From an uncultured Pirellulales bacterium (lineage in GTDB: Bacteria; Planctomycetota; Planctomycetia; Pirellulales; Lacipirellulaceae), in the NCBI GenBank assembly GCA_947258835.1, contig CAMYJY010000001.1, forward strand, positions 1 through 30,842: a stretch of DNA of 30,842 nt, given 5' to 3'. A model generated the notes under the pieces. That model had not been told where the DNA came from and did no database searches. It saw only the letters and a list, made by a program, of their open reading frames with translations. This document shows, one piece after another, positions 7,764-15,537 of the stretch. A program made the position numbers and the translations under genes. The first letter of the stretch is position 1, and every line of letters begins with the position of its first letter.

Positions 7764-8539
7764 CAGAGCGCGATGTCTCCGTGGTTGTCCCGACTTATTG
7801 TGAGGCCGAGAATCTGCCGGTGCTGGTGCCCCAAATTACCGCGACGCTCAAGCAACACCGACTCCGTGGTGAAATCTTGATCATCGACGACAACAGCCCC
7901 GACGATACGGTGACAATTTGCCACCAACTGGCCCAAGATAATCCACTGCGACTGATCATCAGAATGGACGAACGAGGCCTCGCCTCAGCCGTGGTCCGTG
8001 GGCTCCAAGAAGCCCGCGGCAACGTACTCTTGGTGATGGATGCGGATCTTTCCCATCCGCCACGGGCCATTCCAGCCTTGGTGAGCGCTTGCCAATCCGA
8101 GGCGGTCGATTTTGTGATTGGGAGCAGATACGTCCCTGGTGGATCGGTGGATTCGAGTTGGGGTTGTTTTCGCCGACTCAACTCCTCGGTTGCCTCCTGG
8201 CTGGCGCGGGGATTGACCTCGGCCAAAGATCCCCTGGCTGGATTCTTTGCCTTAAAGAAAAGCACCTTCCAGCGGGCTCGCGAGATCCGTCCCTTGGGCT
8301 ATAAAATTGGGCTGGAACTCATCGTCCGCTGCCAATGCCAAGGGATTTTCGAGGTACCCATTCGCTTTCAAGACCGGGCCCTGGGCCAGAGCAAACTCTC
8401 ACTCCAACAGCAGTGGCTGTACCTCCGCCACCTGGGGCGGCTGTACCTGACGAAATACGCCAGCCCCTTCCAGGGGCGGCATCAAGCGGGGGAATCCGCG
8501 GCAATCACTACGGAGCCTCCGCTTAAAAAAGCGGCTTAG
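7754..8539 (+). CDS. GT2 polyprenyl-phosphate sugar synthase (dolichol-phosphate mannosyltransferase-like)
   Basis: 261 residues. The GT-A fold motifs are present in order: VVVPTYCEAENL at 10-21, IIDDNSPDDT at 43-52 and the metal-binding DAD in VMDADLSHPP at 95-103, then IGSRYVPGG and the ALGQSKLS segment seen in DPM1-type enzymes. There is no C-terminal membrane pair, so it resembles the soluble or peripheral class. These enzymes transfer a sugar from a nucleotide donor to polyprenyl phosphate on the cytoplasmic face. GAGGGG lies 8 bases before the ATG, which overlaps the upstream GT39 gene; translational coupling and a donor-maker/donor-user pair follow naturally. The sugar is not certain; mannose or glucose is most likely by family. 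Confidence 0.92.
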   Translation: MEITERDVSVVVPTYCEAENLPVLVPQITATLKQHRLRGEILIIDDNSPDDTVTICHQLAQDNPLRLIIRMDERGLASAVVRGLQEARGNVLLVMDADLSHPPRAIPALVSACQSEAVDFVIGSRYVPGGSVDSSWGCFRRLNSSVASWLARGLTSAKDPLAGFFALKKSTFQRAREIRPLGYKIGLELIVRCQCQGIFEVPIRFQDRALGQSKLSLQQQWLYLRHLGRLYLTKYASPFQGRHQAGESAAITTEPPLKKAA

Positions 8540-8648
8540 CTGGCTGCCCCTCACGGTAGGCAATTTTCCAGAGGTGTACCTCACAACCTTGCTGGCTCAG
8601 AGTCCCAAAATAGGTTAGCTCAGATCGAGGTATGCAATGCTATGGAAA

Positions 8649-9713
8649 TCATTCGACCAGCGTATTTCCATCGTCACGAATAGCGAGTGACTGAAGAATT
8701 TCTAGACCGGTACCTTCCAACATGAGGTGGACACTTCCGTCGCAGCGGAGTACCTGCACACCGTCTGGATGGTGCGAAGTAAGTGTCTGGTTCAAATCCC
8801 ACGAATCTCTGGCCCCATTGGCTGGACGGAGACTCGCCCCAAGGGGATACCGGAGCGTCGTGAGTCCGCCCCAGTAGCAGGCGTGGGAACTGGTGTTCCA
8901 ATGCTCCGTGTCCAGGGTGGGAATTCCCTCGCAGCCTGCTGGATCCTCATCCCCCGATAAACCCCACCAACCTCCAGCCCAATTTCCACTTCTCAAGTCG
9001 ATCTTTGCGCCTTGGTGGATCCAAAAACCGGACTGTTCGCCAACCATGAGCGTATTGGATGTGCCGTCGGTAATCCGCTGCAATGAGATGCCTGCTGTGG
9101 GTTGGAAGGCGCCATTGGACGCGGCAATTCCATAGTGACCGGGAGCTGAAACTCTGCGGTCGATTTCCAGGGGACTGTTGTTGACTGCAAAACCAGCAAT
9201 GCCGACGTAGTCGTTGACGGCAAAATGGTAGGGAAGATCCCATACGTCACAACAATCGCTTCCGTAATAGTAGTTCAGTGCCGGCCAATCGTTTGACGGA
9301 CAGCGCAGCAAGGGGATGACAACGTCGTCTAAAATCTTGATGTTCGGATTGGAGCCCATCCCATAACTGCCATCATCCGGCAAAGCGGCAAAATCTCCAT
9401 GCTCAATACGTGAAGCAATCGCAGTTCGTTCCAGGTAGGGCAGGAGAAAGAAAGACCAGTTGCCAGCAAAATTGCCAACAGCGCCTGGGGGAAGTTCTCC
9501 TCGGGCACTCTCGTAGTTCATCAAAGCCAGGCCAACTTGCTTCAGATTATTTGCGCATTGGGAACGGCGTGCCGCCTCTCTGGCGGCCTGAACCGCGGGA
9601 AGTAACAATCCAACCAGAATGCCGATGATGGCAACTACCACCAGCAATTCGACAAGTGTGAATCCGCTGGTTGGCAGAGCTCGTGATGGCTGCCTCGGTT
9701 GAGCGCTAAGCAT
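8649..9713 (-). CDS. DUF1559 protein with prepilin-like N-terminus
   Basis: 354 residues. GFTLVELLVVVAIIGILVGL starts at residue 17: a type IV prepilin-like cleavage site (after G17, with F18 and E22) followed by the hydrophobic helix. After it comes LLPAVQAAREAARRSQCANN, the diagnostic start of DUF1559. The C-terminal segment HHPDGVQVLRCDGSVH is the planctomycete H-x9-DG-type motif. The family is expanded to tens or hundreds of copies per planctomycete genome and is thought to be surface or pseudopilin-like; individual functions are unknown. The gene stands alone, divergent from the ATP-grasp cluster that begins near 10038. No strong ribosome site is seen before ATG 9713. Confidence 0.95.
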   Translation of the reverse strand: MLSAQPRQPSRALPTSGFTLVELLVVVAIIGILVGLLLPAVQAAREAARRSQCANNLKQVGLALMNYESARGELPPGAVGNFAGNWSFFLLPYLERTAIASRIEHGDFAALPDDGSYGMGSNPNIKILDDVVIPLLRCPSNDWPALNYYYGSDCCDVWDLPYHFAVNDYVGIAGFAVNNSPLEIDRRVSAPGHYGIAASNGAFQPTAGISLQRITDGTSNTLMVGEQSGFWIHQGAKIDLRSGNWAGGWWGLSGDEDPAGCEGIPTLDTEHWNTSSHACYWGGLTTLRYPLGASLRPANGARDSWDLNQTLTSHHPDGVQVLRCDGSVHLMLEGTGLEILQSLAIRDDGNTLVE

Positions 9714-10037
9714 ACGAAGATCCCGTGAAATCCACTAGCATAAGTCACGAAAACACCCCATCGGATACTACCACGGCCTGATCTGCCTCGTCAACGCAAC
9801 GAAGGCATCATCGGGCATTTTTGTGAGTAAAACGTTCGCCGCGGGCCCGTTCGCCGTGCGGGCCTCAGGAATCCCTGTCGCCACGGATTCTTGACCGCAC
9901 CAGCCAAGTTGAAGTAAAAAAGAAGGCCTGGGAGGCCGGCTTGTCTGCTTGCTGAAATGCAAGGAAAGGAACGTGTTGTGGCATGCCTCCTCCTTCTGGC
10001 CCGTGTTTTTTCTTTTTTGGCTGGCACGACGGCGCAT
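9714..10037. other. Divergent intergenic region with an uncertain upstream start for the ATP-grasp gene
   Basis: About 320 bases between two divergent starts, so promoters for both should lie here; none was convincing by eye. The ATP-grasp frame stays open upstream to ATG 9957. GTG 9978 is preceded at 7 bases by AAGGAAAGGA, an excellent ribosome site; starting there would add a hydrophobic stretch (ACLLLLARVFSFLAG). See the next entry. Confidence 0.5.
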
Positions 10038-11696
10038 ATGATGGCATCCGAGGACAAAAAAATATCCGTTGTCGTTCTGTACAACGAAGTCGGCGAAGAT
10101 TGGTATGAAACATTGAAACAGGTGGATCCGACCCAGCTTCCATTCAAGCCAGAATACCCCGTCCGCGTTTCCACAATCAAGGAAGAGTACGAGCAAATTG
10201 CCAGCGCGCTGCAAAGCGAAGGATACCACGCATGGTTATTCAACCTGGAGAACGACCTGCAAAAGCTAGAGTATCTGCTCCAACACAACCGCCCCGACGT
10301 CGTCTTCAATTTTGTGGAGAGCTTTCATGACGATGCCGACCTCGAAGGCGCAATCGCCGGTATGTTGGATCTTTATGGTACGCGTTATACCGGCTCGCAG
10401 CCCTTCGCACTCGCGCTGTGCCAGGACAAGATATTCACGAAGCATATCTTGCTGGCGCATGGTTTGCCCACGCCACGCTTCCAGGTTTTTTTCGAGCCGC
10501 GGGTGACGGATCCACTAACACTTGACTTTCCACTTATTGTCAAACCGGCCTGTGAAGATGCGAGTGGAGGAATCGACCAGACTTCGGTTGTGCATGATCG
10601 CGATCAACTCGTCCGCAAGCTGGAACAGGTAATCAACGAATTCTGTCCACCCGCGCTGGTAGAAGAGTTTATCGATGGTCCGGAACTCCATGTTTCTGTC
10701 TGGGGGAATGACGCGCCCCAAGTGCTTCCCGCGATTGAATTTGACTTCTCAGCGCTTCCCGCAGGCTATCCCCCACTGGTCAGTTATGCGATAAAGTGGA
10801 ACCCTCTCGAGGAGAGCTACCACCGTGTTCACACGCGATGTCCAGCTGAGCTGCCCCTAGAAATACAGCGCCAGGTAGAGGAAATCGCTAAGCGTGCCTA
10901 CGAAGCAAGTTGGTGCCGCGATTACGCACGCCTCGATATTCGGCTGCGGGAGAATCAGGCGTACATCCTCGAAGTCAATCCCAACCCGGACCTCACTCCC
11001 GGAGTGTCGTTCATGGACTCGGCGGAACGGGCCGGTTATTCCTTTGCGGCCACGCTCGCCCGTATTGTCGAGATGGCCCGCGGACGCGACGTATATCCCA
11101 CGGTACCTCAAACGTCACGGGAGGCCACGGAATCCTCGATTTCGCATGTGGACCTTGCTGCTTCCTCGGAAAAAATATCCGCGGAGGAAGGGGGGCCCGT
11201 TGGACCAACACGTCTCCTGTCCAGCGCCTCCGAAGCACGCCCTGTGCGCGATTCCGATCGCTATCCGCTGCATGCACTCATCTCGCGTATTGACATTTTT
11301 TCCGCCAGCGAAAAGAGCGTGGCCTGCGAACTGGTCGACTTGTCCATGGATGCACCCCATACGGGCTATGCTACCTCGGTGGCTGTAACACACGGTGATA
11401 TATCGGCGTTTATCAATTTTGGTAGCGCTTCGCTCGCGAGCGGCGTATACGAAATCTATTGGATTGCCGTGGATCCACGATTCCGTCGTCAAGGCCTCGG
11501 ACGAATCTTGATCGAGGAATGCATTCGTGATGTCCAACGGCGGAACGGCCGGATGCTTCTGCTGGAGACATCCCAACACCAGCGTTATGCGGCCACGAGA
11601 AATTTCTATTCTGCCGTGGGTTTTAGACCGGAGTCTTACATCCGTGACTATTATGCTCCCGGTGAAGATCTTGTTGTTTATGGGAAACGTTTCTGA
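10038..11696 (+). CDS. D-Ala-D-Ala-ligase-like ATP-grasp fused to a GNAT acetyltransferase
   Basis: Numbered from ATG 10038, 552 residues. Residues 9-350 are a Ddl-type ATP-grasp: ISVVVLYNEVG start, PDVVFNFVES at 86-95, the ATP lysine in LIVKPACEDASGG (K169), LVEEFIDGPE, and the metal-binding ILEVNPNPDL (E312, N314). Residues 352-410 are a Ser/Glu-rich linker. Residues 430-552 are a GNAT domain with the acetyl-CoA loop RRQGLGR near 483-489 and the C-terminal RNFYSAVGF. One protein thus couples an amide-forming ligase with an acyltransferase. ATG 10038 matches where the two paralogues in this cluster begin; GTG 9978 has the better ribosome site and would add a signal-like N-terminus. It converges on the 11710 gene with a 13-base gap. 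Substrates are unknown; NPNPD instead of the usual Ddl ending suggests not D-Ala. Confidence 0.88.
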   Translation: MMASEDKKISVVVLYNEVGEDWYETLKQVDPTQLPFKPEYPVRVSTIKEEYEQIASALQSEGYHAWLFNLENDLQKLEYLLQHNRPDVVFNFVESFHDDADLEGAIAGMLDLYGTRYTGSQPFALALCQDKIFTKHILLAHGLPTPRFQVFFEPRVTDPLTLDFPLIVKPACEDASGGIDQTSVVHDRDQLVRKLEQVINEFCPPALVEEFIDGPELHVSVWGNDAPQVLPAIEFDFSALPAGYPPLVSYAIKWNPLEESYHRVHTRCPAELPLEIQRQVEEIAKRAYEASWCRDYARLDIRLRENQAYILEVNPNPDLTPGVSFMDSAERAGYSFAATLARIVEMARGRDVYPTVPQTSREATESSISHVDLAASSEKISAEEGGPVGPTRLLSSASEARPVRDSDRYPLHALISRIDIFSASEKSVACELVDLSMDAPHTGYATSVAVTHGDISAFINFGSASLASGVYEIYWIAVDPRFRRQGLGRILIEECIRDVQRRNGRMLLLETSQHQRYAATRNFYSAVGFRPESYIRDYYAPGEDLVVYGKRF

Positions 11697-11709
11697 ATGG
11701 ACAGATGCG

Positions 11710-12750
11710 CTAACAGATCCCGTGGCGCTCGCAAGCGTTGGCTACCACACGGTGGACAATTTCCTCAAAACTCAAGCCTTTTGTGCGAGCGGCTTTGGGA
11801 AAGCAGGAATTCTCCGCGGGATTTGGCAGGATCCCAGGTAAGGGGTTGACCTCCAGGACGTGCGGTGTGCCTGTCTGATCCAGCCGCATATCAATGCGAC
11901 ACCAGTCCGCACACTCAAGGATTTCGAATGTCCTCCGGCAGATGTCCTCGATGCGTCCACGCAGGCTGTCCTCGATTCGCGCGGGACAATCAAAAATGGG
12001 TAGCGGCTGTTCTGGCACATCCCACAACCACTTTGCTTCGTAAGAATAGAGGGGATTGGCAGTTTCGGGTAGTTGGTCGAGTCGTATTTCGACGATTGGC
12101 AAGACTTCGAGTGCCGGGGGATTGCCCAGCAGCGCTACGGTGAATTCGCGGCCGGCCAAGAAAGGCTCAACGAGGGCCGGTTGGTGGTACGTATCGAGGA
12201 TCCGCTGGACCTCATGTTGTAGTTCAGCCAGAGATTGCACAAAGCTGCTGTCACGCACCCCTTTACTCGAACCCTCATAGAGTGGTTTGACGACAGCAGG
12301 CAACGCGAATGCGTCCAGCGATGCGGGTACGGTCGTGAGGATGCGGTGCTGCGGTACGGGAATCCCATGATAGGCAAGAACTTCGTTGGCTCTTGCCTTA
12401 TGTAAGCAAAGGTTCAGTGTCGTGGCCGACGGCCCCGTATAGGGAATGTGCAACAAATCGAGTAGCGAGGGCAGGATGCCTTCGCGCGCTGGTCCCTCGA
12501 GGCCCTCGGCCATGTTGAAGACAAGCTCCGGACGCAGGTTGCGCAGATTTTCGTAGGCCTCCGCATTGAGTTCAATGGGTGTGACGTCGTGATGGTCTTC
12601 CAAGACGCGGGCAATCGCCGCGATCGTTTCCGGTGAATCCCACTCCGCAAACCGATCGTCAGCCAAGGGAGCCTGTGTTCTCTCATTTTCCGGCGGTCGG
12701 ACATTGTGTGCCAAAGCGATTTTTAATTTTCGTGGTCGACGATCCGTCAT
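11710..12750 (-). CDS. D-Ala-D-Ala-ligase-like ATP-grasp protein
   Basis: 346 residues from ATG 12750, chosen because GGGGAG lies 7 bases upstream and the start overlaps the upstream stop (ATGA). Ddl-type features in order: KIALAHNV start, PELVFNMAEG at 74-83, IPYTGPSATT, the ATP lysine in AVVKPLYEGSSKGV (K155), LVEPFLAGREF, and VLEVNPLPGI with E300 and N302. Among the three paralogues this one keeps the most Ddl-like glycine/serine loop (EGSSKG). The N-terminal substrate loop lacks the usual Ddl GGxSxE, so a different amino acid or peptide substrate is likely. It forms a two-gene operon with the AIM24-like gene upstream. A true peptidoglycan Ddl is unlikely given the cluster. Confidence 0.9.
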   Translation of the reverse strand: MTDRRPRKLKIALAHNVRPPENERTQAPLADDRFAEWDSPETIAAIARVLEDHHDVTPIELNAEAYENLRNLRPELVFNMAEGLEGPAREGILPSLLDLLHIPYTGPSATTLNLCLHKARANEVLAYHGIPVPQHRILTTVPASLDAFALPAVVKPLYEGSSKGVRDSSFVQSLAELQHEVQRILDTYHQPALVEPFLAGREFTVALLGNPPALEVLPIVEIRLDQLPETANPLYSYEAKWLWDVPEQPLPIFDCPARIEDSLRGRIEDICRRTFEILECADWCRIDMRLDQTGTPHVLEVNPLPGILPNPAENSCFPKAARTKGLSFEEIVHRVVANACERHGIC

Positions 12751-13616
12751 CCGTTGCTCCCCAGTCCCAACACCGTCCGCACCAGACCCACCACGCGATC
12801 CAAGGCCAGACGCAACCACGCCGTAGGCGTTCCCCAATAGCCAAGAAAACCGCTGCTAAAACCTTCGGTTGAATACCAAACTCGGCCGGGCCCACGAAAC
12901 TCGGTGTAGTACGGAATCAGGCCGCGTAATAATTGGTCCCAGATTGGTCCGAATCGAACTAAATGCTGCGAGACGGACGCATCCCAGGCGTAGGCATGCC
13001 GGGGGTCGATCAGCAGACGCTCATCGGGCTTTAGTACCGCAAGTTCCATGTCGCCATCAATCTGGAACAAGATATCGCCTTGGGTGCCGTTCTCAATCAC
13101 TTCGAATCTTTGGAAGACATAGCCAACACCATAGACGAATTTCTTCCACCGCTGGGGGCCTTGGGGCCACCAGACTCTGAGTTGCACATCCCGCTGACTG
13201 GCAAAGTAGACACCTTTGCGAGCGATGATCGGCCCATCCACGGTAACGCGACAGAGATAGGAACCAATTTGATCGGTACTGATGCCCAGCATGGCATTGT
13301 CGTTTTCGGCATAATACAGATCCAAAATTAGAGGTTCCCCGGTCAAAAATCTTCTGACGATCGTTTGAAAAACTTGCTTTGTTTTGACCCACGCCGAGCC
13401 GCCTCGCGCGAGCATATAGGCCTCGCGAAAAAGCTGCCTTCTGGAAATGTCGCGCATGATAAACACGGATTCGGGACCAACGGTCCAAGAATCTCCACGG
13501 TGCATCTCCCAAATAAATCTGCCGACCAGAGAAAATCCATCCTCATTTTGATCGACATCATGCTCAGCGATGTCGTCTTCGTCGATATCGTGATTTTGGC
13601 AAGCAGGTTGAGTCAT
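12747..13616 (-). CDS. AIM24-like (TIGR00266-type) beta-sandwich protein
   Basis: 289 residues. After an acidic N-terminus (DIDEDDIAEHDVDQNED) the protein is beta-rich: an N-terminal block with FIMRDISRRQ, a middle block (MLGISTDQIGSYLCRVTVDG) and a C-terminal block with ELAVLKPDERLLIDPRHAYA and FRGPGRVWYST. The LIVDP-like turn and GPGRVW are typical of AIM24/TIGR00266 proteins, whose fold resembles the TRAP attenuator protein and whose bacterial role is unclear. Assignment is by motif and layout only. The stop overlaps the next start (ATGA, 12747-12750), tying it to the ATP-grasp gene. About 227 bases separate it from the divergent cysteine-cluster gene, so a shared divergent promoter region is likely. 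Confidence 0.6.
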   Translation of the reverse strand: MTQPACQNHDIDEDDIAEHDVDQNEDGFSLVGRFIWEMHRGDSWTVGPESVFIMRDISRRQLFREAYMLARGGSAWVKTKQVFQTIVRRFLTGEPLILDLYYAENDNAMLGISTDQIGSYLCRVTVDGPIIARKGVYFASQRDVQLRVWWPQGPQRWKKFVYGVGYVFQRFEVIENGTQGDILFQIDGDMELAVLKPDERLLIDPRHAYAWDASVSQHLVRFGPIWDQLLRGLIPYYTEFRGPGRVWYSTEGFSSGFLGYWGTPTAWLRLALDRVVGLVRTVLGLGSNG

Positions 13617-13843
13617 CGAACTGCATCCATCAGGGGCAATGGTTTCACGGTGGCAAGACAGCTGCTAGTGTCTTATGGTAGCATAGGGTGACAGGACGGC
13701 CAACCAACCGCGAACGGTCGCTCGGGGAGGGGCGTTCACGGGGCTTCCTACACAATCATCCGAATTTTTGCCGTTGGTCGCCCCGCGTGGGTCTCCCGGA
13801 CCATCCGAGCCATTGGCGGCCCCAGCCAGCGAAAGGACAATCC

Positions 13844-14446
13844 GTGAGCGGTTGCGAACCAGAGCGCCTTGTCGAACTTAAAAAAGCCTATGCCAGTTGT
13901 TATGGAGCCCCGGTCATCCGCCGTGTCGATCCAGCAATATTTACGATCCGTTACTTTACTCACTGCCTGCGCTGTGATTTCTGTCATGATGCTTGCTGCT
14001 CCCACGGCGTCGACTTTGATCTGCACCACGTGCAGGCGCTCAAGTCGCACGCAAAGGCGCTAGAAAAACATCTTGGAATTTCCGCCCAGCGCTGGTTTCG
14101 CAAACGTGTCACTCAGGACCCGGAAATGCCAGGTGGGGGATTTGTCCGTACTCGCGTTGCGGGCGGCGCCTGCATCTTTTTAGATGGCGCTGCGCGCGGG
14201 TGTCGGATTCACTCCTACGCAGCGGAGAACGGCATGGACTACCACCAGCTCAAACCAATCGTAGACTGCCTGTTTCCGATTACCTTCTGTGACGAGGTGC
14301 TGTGCCCCGCTGAAGAAGTCGATGAGGGCTCGCTCATTTGTTTGGACACGGGCCCAACTTTGTATGAGGGTCTCCGGGACGAACTGCGCTACTATTTTGG
14401 TGAAGAATTTGTGCTCGAACTAGACGCACTGGCCAGTAGCGTATGA
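13844..14446 (+). CDS. YkgJ/DUF3109-like cysteine-cluster protein
   Basis: GTG 13844 is chosen over the upstream ATG 13688 because AAAGGA sits 6 bases before it and the upstream extension is low-complexity Arg/Pro-rich. The 200-residue product has a dense cluster C41, C44, C47, C51, C52 (CLRCDFCHDACCSHG), then ACIFLDGAARGCRIHS and LKPIVDCLFP. The spaced pattern C-x-F-L ... C-x-x-H-S ... LKP-x2-C-x3-P recurs in the N-terminal domain of the 15534-17198 protein, so the two are paralogous. YkgJ-type proteins are predicted zinc- or iron-binding; no activity is established. The last 55 bases overlap the KamA gene tail to tail. The two genes are probably co-inherited with the ATP-grasp cluster. Confidence 0.75.
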   Translation: MSGCEPERLVELKKAYASCYGAPVIRRVDPAIFTIRYFTHCLRCDFCHDACCSHGVDFDLHHVQALKSHAKALEKHLGISAQRWFRKRVTQDPEMPGGGFVRTRVAGGACIFLDGAARGCRIHSYAAENGMDYHQLKPIVDCLFPITFCDEVLCPAEEVDEGSLICLDTGPTLYEGLRDELRYYFGEEFVLELDALASSV

Positions 14447-15537
14447 TGCTCCTCTTCCTGGCTCGTTCCATTGGCTTGACTTGCGGGTGGGAGTGTGTAA
14501 CGGAAGGTTTTTCGCTCATAATTTCGCACCACAACTTGTTCCTCATCGACTTGGAGCACGTACTCGGGAAGCATTGGGATCTTGCCGCCACCGCCAGGCG
14601 CATCAATGACATAGTAAGGGACTGCCAAACCACTCGTGTGGCCGCGCAGTCCTTCCATCACGGCTAGCCCCGTCTCGAGCGAAGTGCGGAAGTGCGCGGC
14701 GCCGGTCGTGAGGTCCGCCTGATACAGGTAATAGGGCCTCACGCGAAACCGAAGCAGACCCACAAAAAGTTCCTTGAGGGTTTCCGGATCGTCGTTGATT
14801 CCCTTGAGCAAAACGGTCTGATTCATCAGGGGAAATCCGTTGTCGGCCAACATCTCACAGGATCGCTTGGCCTCCGGGGTTAACTCCCTGGGGTGCGAGA
14901 AATGCGCCATGATGAAAATCGGATGGTGTTTTTTTAATGTATCGCACATTTTTTGTGTCACGCGCTGTGGCAACGTGGACGGGATGCGTGTGCCAATCCT
15001 GATCACTTCCACATGAGGGATCGATCGCACCTGTCCCACGATATCGCCCAGCAACTCGTCTTTGAGCATGAGCGGGTCGCCGCCAGAAAGAACGACATCG
15101 CGAATTTCCTGATGCTCCCGGATGTACTCCAGTCCGGCACGGATATTGTCATGGTTCACTGAATTTGGGTCGCCGATCTTTCGCTTGCGCGTGCAGTAAC
15201 GGCAGTAGATTGGGCACTGGTGATTGACGTAGAACAGAACCCGATCGGGGTAACGGTGGGTCAAGCCTGGCACGACGGCATCCGCTTCTTCGTTCAAAGG
15301 GTCCTCGCGGACCCCTTGGGACATCTCGTAGATTTCCGCTGGGTCCGGGAGAACCTGCCGCGCGATGGGATCGTCCGGGGAACGAATTAATCCCAGATAG
15401 TATTTGTTGATCCGCACAGGATAGATGCTTATGATGTGCTCAATCTCTTCTTCATCAAGGTGCGGAAACTTCTGTTTCAGTTCGCGGACGCGATGGACAC
15501 CATCAATAAGTAGCTTTTGCCATTCTTCCACGTTCAT
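14392..15537 (-). CDS. kamA: Lysine 2,3-aminomutase (KamA family radical SAM)
   Basis: 381 residues. Radical SAM cluster C108-x3-C112-x2-C115 (CPIYCRYC), SGGDPL at 151-156, and the KamA C-terminal core. D275 (YQADLTTG), D312 (VIDAPGGGGK) and K319 are spaced 37 and 7 residues apart, exactly as D293, D330 and PLP lysine K337 in the clostridial enzyme, so the alpha-amine PLP site and the lysine side-chain clamp both look intact. Expected reaction: L-lysine to L-beta-lysine. An EF-P-modifying EpmB is the alternative, but no EpmA-like or EF-P gene is here. The start overlaps the upstream ATP-grasp stop (ATGA), with GAGGAG just before. The Ser/Glu-rich tail (about 20 residues) is antisense to the end of the convergent cysteine-cluster gene. 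Confidence 0.9.
   Translation of the reverse strand: MNVEEWQKLLIDGVHRVRELKQKFPHLDEEEIEHIISIYPVRINKYYLGLIRSPDDPIARQVLPDPAEIYEMSQGVREDPLNEEADAVVPGLTHRYPDRVLFYVNHQCPIYCRYCTRKRKIGDPNSVNHDNIRAGLEYIREHQEIRDVVLSGGDPLMLKDELLGDIVGQVRSIPHVEVIRIGTRIPSTLPQRVTQKMCDTLKKHHPIFIMAHFSHPRELTPEAKRSCEMLADNGFPLMNQTVLLKGINDDPETLKELFVGLLRFRVRPYYLYQADLTTGAAHFRTSLETGLAVMEGLRGHTSGLAVPYYVIDAPGGGGKIPMLPEYVLQVDEEQVVVRNYERKTFRYTLPPASQANGTSQEEEHHTLLASASSSSTNSSPK

Noticed and set aside
8518..8533. Hairpin CCGCTT-AAAA-AAGCGG at the end of the 7754-8539 gene
   Set aside because: Inside the coding sequence, short, and without a following T-run; not strong enough to call a terminator.
11710..12750. True peptidoglycan D-Ala-D-Ala ligase (Ddl)
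   Set aside because: The substrate loop lacks the usual Ddl motif and the neighbours are an AIM24-like gene and two further ATP-grasps, not mur/fts genes.
12751..12837. N-terminal extension of the 11710-12750 ATP-grasp
   Set aside because: Gly-rich, antisense-like, and overlaps the AIM24-like coding end; the ATGA overlap with GGGGAG marks the start.
13688..13843. Upstream ATG for the cysteine-cluster protein
   Set aside because: GTG 13844 has a well-placed AAAGGA; the 52-residue extension is Arg/Pro-rich and unlike a domain.
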